A stretch of DNA of 64,000 nt from Thermatribacter velox (GTDB taxonomy: Bacteria; Atribacterota; Atribacteria; Atribacterales; Thermatribacteraceae). The position numbers and the translations under genes are program-made. The notes beneath the pieces were generated by a model that was not told the DNA's origin, did no database searches, and was given only the letters and a program-made list of their open reading frames with translations. Below are positions 17,467-25,477 of this stretch, piece by piece; position 1 is the stretch's first letter; the number at the start of each line of letters is the position of its first letter. The stretch spans positions 1,686,001 to 1,750,000 of the forward strand of contig NZ_CP121689.1 of the NCBI RefSeq assembly GCF_038396615.1. The letters are read 5' to 3'.

Positions 17467-18831
17467 TCATCCTTTCTGTAAGCTCGCGTCCTTTTGGACG
17501 AAGCAATCAGCAATCTCCAGCGCTTGATCAATTTTTTCAAAACCCCAGCGAATCTCATCAGCAGTAATCAGGAGCGGAGGGGCAACAAACATATAGTTCC
17601 AGCGAATATACATCGAAAGGCCGTCAGCCCAGAGCTGTTTGCTTATTTCAGCCATCACACCTGGAGGTCCATTCCAGGGCACCAGGGGTTCTTTGGTAAA
17701 CCGATCCTTGACCAGTTCAATGCATCCGAAAAGACCAATATTCCGCACGTCACCCACACAGGGATGCCTCTCTTTCAACTTAGCCATCTCCGCACTCACA
17801 ACCGCGCCCATCTTTCGGGCGTTGTCAATCAAGCCCTCCTCTTCGTAAACACTAATGCAGGCCAGTGCAGAAGCACAAGCTAGAGGATGTCCACTGTAAG
17901 TGAGACCGCAATAAAGCATGCGGTTATCAAAAAACTCAGCAATCCGATCAGAAACAGCCACGATGCCAAGAGGAACGTATCCAGAATTACAGCCTTTGGC
18001 CATGGTGATGATATCGGGCTCAATATCAAAATAGTTAACCCCAAACCAGTAACCCGTGCGACCAAACCCGGTCATCACTTCATCAGCAATGAGCAGTATG
18101 CCAAACTCGTCGCAAATCTCTCTTATCCGCCGACCATACTCTACCGGTGGGATAAAAACCCCGTTGCTCCCGGTTACCGGCTCCATGATTATCGCTGCCA
18201 CCGTGTTTGGATTTTCGTAAAGAATCACCTCACGAACGTGTTCTGCACACTCCAGGTTGCATTCCGGATAGCTCTTCCCAAAAGAGCAGCGGTAACAGTA
18301 GGGATCAAAAACACGCACGATGCCGGGAATACCCGGCTCCACAGGTGGGCGGCGCGGGTCACCAGAAACGGATATGGCCCCATAAGTGGCCCCATGGTAA
18401 GACCGATAACGAGAAATGATTTTGTGTCGCCCTGTATAAGCACGGGCAATCTTTATCGCGTTCTCGTTCGCATCAGCTCCTCCGGTGGTAAAGAAGCACT
18501 TGGCAATCCGGGGAGGAGTTATTTCTACAATTTTTCTGGCCAGCTTACCTCGCACATCATTGGCAAACGAAGGGGCTATGTAGCAAAGCTTCTCAGCCTG
18601 TTCCTTGATCGCTTCCACTACCCTGGGATGTTGAAAGCCAACATTCAGGTTAACCAGCTGGGAAGCAAAGTCCATATAGCGATTACCCTTTTCGTCCCAA
18701 AACCAAACCCCTTGCCCCCCGGTGATTACCGGAGGGTTAACCTTGCTCTGCACCGACCAGGAATGTAAAACATACTTTCGGTCATTCAGATAGGCCTCAC
18801 TGCATTGATCGGTAATAAAAATTTTTTCCAT
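17467..18831 (-). CDS. class III aminotransferase, probable beta-alanine transaminase
   Basis: A PLP enzyme of the omega-aminotransferase family (~454 residues): FFTTGGADANENAIKIAR, YRSYHGATYGA, LLIADEVMTGFGRTG, the Schiff-base Lys in MAKGCNSGYVPLG, and LTYSGHPLACASALA. It resembles taurine:pyruvate-type enzymes; with its neighbours it most likely converts beta-alanine to malonate semialdehyde. ATG at 18831 is used because GGGGAG precedes it; an in-frame ATG at 18849 is also possible. A cysteine-rich insert (DPYCYRCSFGKSYPECNLEC) might bind a metal. Confidence 0.85.
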   Translation of the reverse strand: MEKIFITDQCSEAYLNDRKYVLHSWSVQSKVNPPVITGGQGVWFWDEKGNRYMDFASQLVNLNVGFQHPRVVEAIKEQAEKLCYIAPSFANDVRGKLARKIVEITPPRIAKCFFTTGGADANENAIKIARAYTGRHKIISRYRSYHGATYGAISVSGDPRRPPVEPGIPGIVRVFDPYCYRCSFGKSYPECNLECAEHVREVILYENPNTVAAIIMEPVTGSNGVFIPPVEYGRRIREICDEFGILLIADEVMTGFGRTGYWFGVNYFDIEPDIITMAKGCNSGYVPLGIVAVSDRIAEFFDNRMLYCGLTYSGHPLACASALACISVYEEEGLIDNARKMGAVVSAEMAKLKERHPCVGDVRNIGLFGCIELVKDRFTKEPLVPWNGPPGVMAEISKQLWADGLSMYIRWNYMFVAPPLLITADEIRWGFEKIDQALEIADCFVQKDASLQKG

Positions 18832-18854
18832 CTGCGCTCTTCTCCCCATCGTCT

Positions 18855-19748
18855 TTATGGTAAAAGCCTGATGATGTCTTCGTAAGTCTCAGGTCGTCGG
18901 TCACGGTAAAACTGCCACAAGTTGCGCACTTCCTTAATCATGCTTAAATCCAAATCAGCCACCACCACTTCATCCTGGTCCCGGCTGCCAATGGCCAGAA
19001 AGTTACCACGAGGGTCCACAAAATAACTTTGTCCGTAAAACTCGCCTATGTTCCATGGTTCCTCCCAACCCACACGATTCACAGCCCCGGTGAAGAAACC
19101 GTTAGCGACGCTATGGGCTGGCTGTTCCAGTTTCCAGAGATACTCCGACAAACCAGCTACAGTTGCAGAAGGGTTAAAAACGATTTCGGCTCCATGCAAG
19201 CCCAGAATACGGGCTGGTTCAGGAAAATGTCGGTCATAGCATATATAAACGCCAATCCTGGCGTAGGCAGTGTCGAAAACCGGATAACCCAGGTTACCCG
19301 GCTTGAAATAAAATTTTTCCCAGAAACCAGTATTAGGATTTTCCCCAGCCTGTACGTGCGGGATGTGGTTCTTACGGTATTTACCCAAATATTTACCATC
19401 AGCATCAATGACTGCTGCTGTGTTGTAATACACGCCGGGTATGCTCTCTTCGTATACAGGCACAATGAGCACTATCTGATGTTTCCGGGCCAGTTCCTGC
19501 ATAAGTTTGATGGTGGGACCATCAGGAACAGGCTCAGCAGCTTCGTACCACTTGGTGTTTTGCTCAGCACAGAAATAAGGACCAAAGAAGAGCTCCTGTA
19601 GGCATACGATTCTACATCCCTGTGTGGCAGCTTGTTCTATGAGAGGCAAATGTTTGGCAATCATTGCCTCTTTGTGCTTGGTAACCGGTTCATCACCATG
19701 CAAGGGATGGTGTGCCTGAATAAGACCGCAACGAATTACTCTGGACAT
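18855..19748 (-). CDS. pydC: beta-ureidopropionase (N-carbamoyl-beta-alanine amidohydrolase)
   Basis: A 297-residue nitrilase-superfamily enzyme with the Glu-Lys-Cys triad visible in LQELFFGPYF, YRKNHIPH and YICYDRHFPEPAR. The last motif is typical of carbamoyl-beta-alanine hydrolases. It releases beta-alanine, CO2 and ammonia. The ATG at 19748 follows AAGGAGG by eight bases; a TTG 18 bases upstream is less likely. It sits between dihydropyrimidinase and aminotransferase, in pathway order. Confidence 0.9.
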   Translation of the reverse strand: MSRVIRCGLIQAHHPLHGDEPVTKHKEAMIAKHLPLIEQAATQGCRIVCLQELFFGPYFCAEQNTKWYEAAEPVPDGPTIKLMQELARKHQIVLIVPVYEESIPGVYYNTAAVIDADGKYLGKYRKNHIPHVQAGENPNTGFWEKFYFKPGNLGYPVFDTAYARIGVYICYDRHFPEPARILGLHGAEIVFNPSATVAGLSEYLWKLEQPAHSVANGFFTGAVNRVGWEEPWNIGEFYGQSYFVDPRGNFLAIGSRDQDEVVVADLDLSMIKEVRNLWQFYRDRRPETYEDIIRLLP

Positions 19749-19784
19749 CAACAATTCCTCCTTCAACTAAGTTTGATAAATACA

Positions 19785-21158
19785 TCAAAATTGAGGCAAC
19801 CTGCGGGCCACAAAACGACCATGTGTAAAATCACCTGTAAAAATGCCGTTTTCAACAATGACGCGTCCCCGACTGATGGTAGTAACTGGATAACCCTTTA
19901 CCCTAAGACCTTCGTAAGGGCTGTAATCGGTACACATATGCAGATCCTGGTAGCTGAGAACCACTTCTTTGTCCGGATCGAAAATCACAATGTCAGCGTC
20001 ATAACCCACAGCCAACGACCCCTTGTTAGGCAGTCCAAACAAGCATGCCGGGTTAGTCGAGAGCACCTCCACCATGCGATTAAGACTTATTCGACCCTTG
20101 AGTACGCCCTCCGAATAAAGCAAGGGTAAAGTGGTCTCAACACCGGGCGCTCCGTTAGGTATCTTTGTAAAATCCCCCAACCCCAGCTTTTTCTGCTCCA
20201 TCGTAAAGGGACAATGATCCGAACCCACCACCTGCAGGTAACCATCTCGCAGGCCTTTCCAGAGGGCCTCGTTATCAAAAGCGGTTCGCAACGGAGGCGA
20301 CATCACATATTTGGCACCTCCAAAATCAGGCTCCAGATAACAGTCAGCTGTGAGCAAAAGATACTGAGGGCAGGTTTCAGCGTAAACGGGCATACCCCGC
20401 TCCCGACCAGCCACTACTTCGTCGAGAGCTCTACTACAGGTGAGGTGGAAAATATATAGCTTTCCACCAACCGCTTCTGCCAAGCGTATCGCGCGACTAG
20501 TAGCTTCAGCTTCGCACCAATCGGGACGTGAAACAGCATGGTACTGAGGAGCAGTTTTACCTTCACTGAGGAGCCTGGCAGTCAGGTAGCCGATAATCTT
20601 ATGATTTTCAGCATGCACCCCTACCATGCCGCCACTATCCGTGGTCTTTTCAATGATGGAAAGTAGAGTCCCATCATCGACAACAAAAGCATCGTAAGTC
20701 ATAAACAGCTTGAAGGTGGGGCAACCATTGCTAATTACCTCCGGAATCTCTCTGAGCACTTCCTCCCGGGCGTCAGTAATACCCACGTGGAGGCCGTAAT
20801 CGATGCAAACCTTACCATCCGCTTCAGCCCGCCTGCGGGCAATGGCATCAGCCAAAGACTCGCCCTTCATCTGGATGGCAAAATCGACAATAGTGGTAAC
20901 CCCACCGAAAGCCGCGGCTTTGGTGCCGCTGGAAAAATCATCAGCAGAAACCGTGCCTCCGAAAGGCAAAGCCAGGTGCACATGTCCATCGATGATACCT
21001 GGCATCACATATTTGCCAGTGGCATCAATCACCCGGGCTTCCGGGTCTTCGAGTTTCTCAGCAATGGCTACGATTTTTCCACCAGCTACACCAACATCAG
21101 CCAGGTAAGTCTCTTTTGCTGTTACCACGGTTCCATTCTTTATGATTAGCTCCATCAT
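19785..21158 (-). CDS. pydB: dihydropyrimidinase / D-hydantoinase
   Basis: A 457-residue amidohydrolase-fold enzyme. Metal-binding residues are visible in GIIDGHVHL, the carboxylated-Lys segment TFKLFMTYD, VHAENHKI, IFHLTCS and VVGSDHCPF. It hydrolyses dihydrouracil or dihydrothymine to N-carbamoyl-beta-alanine (or the methyl analogue). The ATG overlaps the transporter stop (ATGATG/TGA), indicating coupling. Allantoinase or hydantoinase function would be possible in isolation, but preA and beta-ureidopropionase in the same operon favour dihydropyrimidinase. Confidence 0.9.
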   Translation of the reverse strand: MMELIIKNGTVVTAKETYLADVGVAGGKIVAIAEKLEDPEARVIDATGKYVMPGIIDGHVHLALPFGGTVSADDFSSGTKAAAFGGVTTIVDFAIQMKGESLADAIARRRAEADGKVCIDYGLHVGITDAREEVLREIPEVISNGCPTFKLFMTYDAFVVDDGTLLSIIEKTTDSGGMVGVHAENHKIIGYLTARLLSEGKTAPQYHAVSRPDWCEAEATSRAIRLAEAVGGKLYIFHLTCSRALDEVVAGRERGMPVYAETCPQYLLLTADCYLEPDFGGAKYVMSPPLRTAFDNEALWKGLRDGYLQVVGSDHCPFTMEQKKLGLGDFTKIPNGAPGVETTLPLLYSEGVLKGRISLNRMVEVLSTNPACLFGLPNKGSLAVGYDADIVIFDPDKEVVLSYQDLHMCTDYSPYEGLRVKGYPVTTISRGRVIVENGIFTGDFTHGRFVARRLPQF

Positions 21159-22693
21159 CTTCCCTCCAATCCTTCTAAAGCTACCTCCGCAGTTTGTGAA
21201 ACAGTCTCTGTGGTCTTTTTAAGGTCGGTAATGGCTCTAAATTCTTCATCAGAGAGAACACTCCCGTGACCGCGCATCAGATACCAGTAGGATGCTGCCG
21301 AAACAAACAGACCAACTATCCACGCATTGTCAGTGAGAAAGCCCAAAGCCGGGATAAATCTTCCGGAAAGGGCCACAAGAATCCCCAGTCCCAGCGCGAT
21401 TATTGCTCTAAGGTTTATTCCCTTACTGTAATGGTAACGACCACTTGCTTGATATAAATCAACAAGATCGATTTTCTTCTGGCGCACCAGCCAGTAATCA
21501 GCAATGGCCACACCGTCCAGTGGCCCCAAAAAAGCAGCGTAGGTACCCAGCCAGCCAAAAATGTAAGCAGCATAGTTGGCCAGAAGCGCCCATGGTTGCA
21601 TTGCAATGCCTATGATGCCGGTTACGATCGCTCCCAAGCCAAAAGTAAATTTGCGAGGAAACAGGTTTTCAATGGCCCGGGCCGGAGCTACAACATTTGC
21701 AGCGATATTCGTGGTGATGGTAGCCAGAACGATGCCAACCGTACCCATAGTGACCACCAGAGGAGGGAACTTGCTGAGCAAAACCACGGGGTCCCAGATG
21801 GCCTCGCCAAAAACGACTACCGTAGCCGAAGTAACGGCCACTCCAATGAAAGAAAACAGCCCCATGGTAGTGGGAAGACCCATTATCTGGCCCAGGATCT
21901 GAGCCTTCTGGCTCTTGGCGTAGCGCGAGAAGTCAGGGATGTTCAAAGCCAGAGTCGACCAGAAACCAATCATCCCAGTTAGGGCTGGAAAGAAAACAGC
22001 TAGAAATTCTCCCGTTGTCTTGAACTTAGACGGGGCTGAGAGCATTGGTCCAAAACCACCTGCGGCCTTGTAAGCCCAAACCAAAAGGCATAAACCAAGC
22101 GCCAGAAGAAGCGGTGCACCCCAGGACTCCAGAGACCTAATTGCTTCTGGTCCCTTATAGCCAATCCAAACGTTAAGCGCCCAGAATGCCAAAAAAGCGA
22201 TGGGAAGATGTAAAGGAATGTTCGCCCATCCCGACCAGAGGGACGAAAGTAAAGCGTCTAGGGCTGAACCTCCAATCCAGGTCTGGATACCAAACCAACC
22301 AGCGGCAACTATAGCACGCATCAGGGAAGGAATGTGGGCTCCTTTGGTTCCAAACCACAAACGGGCAAAGACAGGATAGGGAACACCGTATCTTGTCCCG
22401 GCATGAGCATTCAGTATCATCGGGACAAGAACAATAGCGTTGCCCAACACAATGGTCAACACAGCCTGCCACCAGTTCATACCAGCAGCAATCAGCCCAC
22501 TGGCCAGAGTATAAGTGGGAATGCATACCGACATTCCAATCCACAGTGAAGCCATGTTGTAGGCACTCCAGGTTCTTTCTTCAGCACGTGTTGGTCGAAG
22601 ATCTTCGTTGGAATAATCGCTCTTTCGCAGCTCAGCCATGCCCTCATTAGAAAGGAGCACAAAGTCTCCCCGCTCATATTGCTTCTTAGTCAT
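21155..22693 (-). CDS. NCS1-family nucleobase transporter
   Basis: About 512 residues with 12 predicted membrane segments. NCS1 hallmarks are RPTRAEERTWSAYNMASLWIGMS at the first helix, ARLWFGTKGAHIPSLMRAI and GWFGIQTWIGG. The family imports uracil, allantoin, hydantoins or cytosine with Na+ or H+. As first gene of a uracil-degrading operon, uracil or dihydrouracil is the likely cargo. The ATG at 22693 is preferred; a GTG four codons upstream lies almost on the AAAGGAG site. The mRNA leader carries a terminator (see 22792-22990). Confidence 0.88.
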   Translation of the reverse strand: MTKKQYERGDFVLLSNEGMAELRKSDYSNEDLRPTRAEERTWSAYNMASLWIGMSVCIPTYTLASGLIAAGMNWWQAVLTIVLGNAIVLVPMILNAHAGTRYGVPYPVFARLWFGTKGAHIPSLMRAIVAAGWFGIQTWIGGSALDALLSSLWSGWANIPLHLPIAFLAFWALNVWIGYKGPEAIRSLESWGAPLLLALGLCLLVWAYKAAGGFGPMLSAPSKFKTTGEFLAVFFPALTGMIGFWSTLALNIPDFSRYAKSQKAQILGQIMGLPTTMGLFSFIGVAVTSATVVVFGEAIWDPVVLLSKFPPLVVTMGTVGIVLATITTNIAANVVAPARAIENLFPRKFTFGLGAIVTGIIGIAMQPWALLANYAAYIFGWLGTYAAFLGPLDGVAIADYWLVRQKKIDLVDLYQASGRYHYSKGINLRAIIALGLGILVALSGRFIPALGFLTDNAWIVGLFVSAASYWYLMRGHGSVLSDEEFRAITDLKKTTETVSQTAEVALEGLEGR

Positions 22694-22791
22694 ATCCAGC
22701 CTCACTCCTTTTTGTCTACCGCAGGAAGCTTAAAACCTCTTTTTGCTTTGAGACGACTTTCCCGCGGTACTTCGGATAATTCCTCAAAAAC

Positions 22792-22832
22792 AAAAAACGC
22801 CTTCCCCAGGCACCAATGCCTGGAAAAGGCGT
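22792..22832 (-). terminator. intrinsic terminator in the leader of the pyrimidine operon
   Basis: A 16-bp stem (arms 22817-22832 and 22797-22812, two G-U pairs, loop TTGG) is followed on the minus strand by TTTTTTG. It lies 100 bases upstream of the NCS1 start and downstream of the pucR stop. It could end pucR transcripts and, by its position in the leader, attenuate the operon. Confidence 0.85.
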
Positions 22833-22990
22833 CTCCGCTAAACTAACCACTTTGTTGTTTTTGTTGCCTTCTATCCAGCAACAACCCGAGCCAAACGCTG
22901 GCCCGGCTTAAAACACCCTGTAAGTCCGCTGCGACCCTGCCCGGTCGCTCTGCTTTAAAGGCTAACACCCTTTTTGGAGAAAGTCCATAT
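22833..22990 (-). promoter_or_regulatory. structured 5' leader, candidate riboswitch aptamer
   Basis: Before the terminator the minus strand has three clear hairpins: GCGACC/GGTCGC, CCGGGCC/GGCTCGG (one G-U) and TTGTTGC/GCAACAA. A motif occurs twice in order: GGACTT, then AGGGTG, then T(T)TAA(A)GC, each copy followed by a GC-rich hairpin. Copy A starts at 22986 and copy B at 22927, reading leftwards. This suggests a tandem aptamer. I could not match it to purine, THF, TPP, cobalamin, guanidine or T-box consensus patterns. A ligand such as uracil or a breakdown product is inference. Confidence 0.5.
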
Positions 22991-23019
22991 TACATCGGCA
23001 CAAAAAAGAAGTGTATATT

Positions 23020-23036
23020 TTGTACAATTGGTCCAA
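23020..23036. promoter_or_regulatory. adjacent palindromes, possible PucR operator
   Basis: TTGTACAA (23020-23027) and TTGGTCCAA (23028-23036) abut each other a few bases after the pucR stop and just upstream of the operon leader. Both are palindromic. An operator is a guess from position and symmetry. Confidence 0.3.
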
Positions 23037-23042
23037 ATACGT

Positions 23043-24245
23043 TCAATACAGCTTTAGAAACTTGCCGATGGCAAGTGCTGTGGCCATCGTCATGCGATCA
23101 TGAGCGTTGTTTAAATCCATCCTGGTAAGCTCTTCAATTCGGTGCAGTCGGTACCGCAGTGTGTTTTTGTGAATAAAAAGCTGCTGGGCTGCTCTTTGCA
23201 AATTGCCGTTATACTGCAGATAAGCATCCAAAGTCTCCAGTAGATGTGGGTCGCTTTCTGCAAGCCTGCCCAGTGTGTCTTTAAAACAACTCTTCAACTC
23301 TTCCCGATCAGAAACCATGAAGAGAACTCGATACAATCCGATCTGTACATAATCCAAAGTGGTATTTCCCCCAAAAATGCACTGACAAACAAACAGCGCC
23401 CTTCGAGCTTCAGTATAACCGCGTGCAGCATCCTGCAAACCCTGGCAAAGTTTGCTCACACCCACACTAACTGTAGAACCATACTCCTCAGCCTGCACAC
23501 GTTCCCTGATTTTATCCGCTATCCCTCGAATATCCTTTCTTGCAGGTTCTTGATATCCAAGAAATACAATAACCTCCTCATCTTTCACAGCTACCAGTGA
23601 TGCCGCTCCTTCACGCCGACATATATCCACTACAAGGCGCTGAAGGGTGGTTTTTAAAAAATAGTCCCCTTCCCTGCCCACAAAATCCTGCTTCTGCAAA
23701 TGTTCCTTCCCTTTATCAACGCCCACAACCATCACCAGGTAACCACGGGTGAAATCAAATCCATAAGACCTGGCCCGGTTGACTACAATTTCCTCGCTGA
23801 TCATCCGTCCGTTAATCAGGGTCTCTACCAAATCGAGTACCGCCCGATCTCGAATAGCCTCAGCAACAATCCGTTTACACAGTGCTTCAGTAACGTCAAC
23901 AAGCTTTACTTCCCACGGTAGCTCGAGAATAGGAAAATTCAGACGATCTGCAAGGTGCAGCACTTCAGAAGGCAAAACACGGACATAGGGACCCACGTTA
24001 ATGACTAAACCAGCCACGTTCTTGGCCACCAAACCCTCGATCAAATCACAAAGGCTCTTTGGATCCTTGTTGAGGCCGATTCCAGTAACAAAGAGCAATT
24101 CCCCTCCACGAACCCAATCAGCAGGAGCCGGCACATCCACCACATGCACCCAGCGAATAACGCGGTTCAATCCCCCTTGCCCCGCCACAACTCTGGCACT
24201 TTTGAACTCATCCAAAGACAAGGCCTCGAACAAGGTAATACTCAA
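23043..24245 (-). CDS. PucR-family transcriptional regulator of pyrimidine degradation
   Basis: A 400-residue PucR/CdaR-type regulator: an N-terminal PucR domain (LSLDEFKSARVVAG, WVHVVDVPAPADWVRGGELLFVTG), a degenerate GGDEF-like middle and a C-terminal HTH_30 (LETLDAYLQYNGNLQRAAQQLFIHKNTLRYRLHRIEEL). The start is taken as TTG at 24245, with GGGGGTAAGG just upstream. A longer in-frame start at 24377 would translate the terminator hairpin and is unlikely. Such regulators activate purine, hydantoin or pyrimidine operons in response to an intermediate. The pyd-type operon lies directly downstream. Confidence 0.85.
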   Translation of the reverse strand: MSITLFEALSLDEFKSARVVAGQGGLNRVIRWVHVVDVPAPADWVRGGELLFVTGIGLNKDPKSLCDLIEGLVAKNVAGLVINVGPYVRVLPSEVLHLADRLNFPILELPWEVKLVDVTEALCKRIVAEAIRDRAVLDLVETLINGRMISEEIVVNRARSYGFDFTRGYLVMVVGVDKGKEHLQKQDFVGREGDYFLKTTLQRLVVDICRREGAASLVAVKDEEVIVFLGYQEPARKDIRGIADKIRERVQAEEYGSTVSVGVSKLCQGLQDAARGYTEARRALFVCQCIFGGNTTLDYVQIGLYRVLFMVSDREELKSCFKDTLGRLAESDPHLLETLDAYLQYNGNLQRAAQQLFIHKNTLRYRLHRIEELTRMDLNNAHDRMTMATALAIGKFLKLY

Positions 24246-24300
24246 TCGTCCCTTACCCCCACCAAAGCAAGATTCGAACTTTTCAAAAAATCCGACCCAG

Positions 24301-24341
24301 AAAAAACAAAAGCTCTCAGAGACTTTACTCTCTGAGAGCTT
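24301..24341 (-). terminator. terminator/attenuator in the pucR leader
   Basis: A perfect 13-bp stem (AAGCTCTCAGAGA and its complement, 24329-24341 and 24310-24322, 6-base loop) is followed on the minus strand by TTGTTTTTT. It sits between the pucR promoter and start codon. The upstream segment TTTCTGAG (24367-24374) can pair over 8 positions with the terminator's 5' arm, giving an alternative antiterminator. A second hairpin GTTGCC/GGCAAC lies just upstream in the RNA. Confidence 0.75.
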
Positions 24342-24417
24342 CTTTGCTTTTTTCGTACCCCTGGGCCTCAGAAACACCGTTGCCTCTGTGGCAACACGAA
24401 AACCAGCTGGCTTTTTT

Positions 24418-24447
24418 ATTATACGGTTTGACCAGATTGTGTGTCAA
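24418..24447 (-). promoter_or_regulatory. consensus sigma70-type promoter of pucR
   Basis: On the minus strand TTGACA (24442-24447) and TATAAT (24418-24423) are separated by 18 bases. Both hexamers are perfect. The transcript would begin about 165 bases before the TTG start and include the attenuator. Confidence 0.85.
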
Positions 24448-24612
24448 CGCTGGTATCAGAACCCGCCTGATGCAAGGGGAACAAGGAGTAATCCATACAA
24501 TTCTCAAAGAATGGTGAAAAACTTGAAGAAGCTTTAATACGCTCTGGCAATGAACCTCCCCGTGGAAGTTTTCAGGGAGCAAGTAGCTCTCTGGAGCTTT
24601 CTCCGAATTTGA

Positions 24613-24767
24613 TATAATAAACAAAATTAGAGCGCGTGTGTGTAACGTGATGTAAGCTGTTTGCCGGAGTGCGGCACAACCGGAAACCCTCGAATTCAGT
24701 AACTAAAGGGAATTCAGTAATCAAGTGGAGTAATCCGGAAGAATTGGGAATTTGAAGGAGTTTCAGC
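24613..24767 (+). promoter_or_regulatory. upstream region of the mntA-like gene with direct repeats
   Basis: An extended -10 (TGATATAAT, hexamer 24613-24618) could start a ~140-base leader. Within it GAATTCAGTAA occurs twice (24692-24702 and 24710-24720), 18 bases apart. Toxin-antitoxin operons are often autoregulated, so these may be operator repeats; that is inference. Confidence 0.35.
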
Positions 24768-25058
24768 ATGAACCCCAGAGAACTTCTGCAGGAAAAGCGT
24801 GAGGAAATCCTGCGCATCTGTGCCAGACATGGAGCCCGGAAAGTGCGGGTCTTTGGCTCAGTAGCTCGGAACGAAGCAGATGAGAAAAGTGACATCGATC
24901 TGATTGTAGAATTCGAACCAGGTCGCAGTCTCCTGGACCACGCTGCGCTCTGGCTCGAGCTTCAGGAGCTTCTCGGCTGCAAAGTGGACGTGGTTAGCGA
25001 GCGTGGCATCAAGCCCAGAATTCGGGAGCGCATCCTTCGTGAAGCAGTGCCGTTATGA
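24768..25058 (+). CDS. mntA: MntA-like minimal nucleotidyltransferase antitoxin
   Basis: A 96-residue MNT protein. The GSX10DXD motif is complete (GSVARNEADEKSDIDL) and the third Asp lies in CKVDVVSE. In studied MntA-HepT pairs this enzyme adds AMP to the HepT toxin and silences its RNase. ATG with GAAGGAG upstream. It overlaps the hepT-like gene by four bases (ATGA). The partner carries a nonsense codon, so the antitoxin may now be an orphan. Confidence 0.85.
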   Translation: MNPRELLQEKREEILRICARHGARKVRVFGSVARNEADEKSDIDLIVEFEPGRSLLDHAALWLELQELLGCKVDVVSERGIKPRIRERILREAVPL

Positions 25059-25408
25059 GAAACCCCAAAGAACACCTGCTTGATATCCTCGATGCTATCA
25101 TTAAGATTGAGCGTTACGCGGCACGTGGGCGGGAAGCATTTGAACGAGATGAGCTAATTCAGGTTTGGATTCTCCACCATCTTCAGATTATTGGAGAAGC
25201 TGTAGCTCAACTGGGTAGGGATTTCTGCAAAGCTCATACTCAGGTGCCCTAGGCAGAAATCATAGCCATGCGTAACATCCTTGTTCACGAATATTTTGGC
25301 ATAGACTTAGAAGAGATCTGGCAAACAATAGAGCGCAATTTGCCTGTATTGCGGCAGGAAATAGAAATACTTTTAAGAAAATTAGAGGAACAGGACCGCA
25401 GCGGGTGA
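25055..25408 (+). pseudogene. hepT: HepT-like HEPN toxin with in-frame TAG
   Basis: One frame of 118 codons encodes a HepT/DUF86 protein: RNPKEHLLDILDAIIKIERY, LHHLQIIGEAVAQLG, then VP, TAG (25250-25252), AEIIAMRNILVHEYFGIDLEEIWQTIE. Homologs usually read PWREII here, so TGG to TAG is the simplest lesion. The stop lies before the RX4HXY active motif (RNILVHEY), so the truncated 65-residue product should lack RNase activity. The remaining codons after the stop are still undamaged, which suggests a recent event. Confidence 0.82.
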
Positions 25409-25477
25409 GAAAACAGCATCGTCTTACCATTCACCAAAGAAGTACCTTCTCCATGCAGAACACCAAAATACGGATAT

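Noticed and set aside
17887-18768. 293-codon open frame on the plus strand
   Set aside because: Antisense of the class III aminotransferase; composition not protein-like.
22833-22990. T-box leader or known riboswitch
   Set aside because: The AGTGGTTAGTTTAGCGG stretch recalls a T-box but lacks AGGGTGGnACCGCG. I also compared purine, THF, TPP, cobalamin and guanidine-I patterns from memory without a match.
24692-24720. start of a CRISPR array or iterons
   Set aside because: Only two 11-base copies are present; too few and too short.
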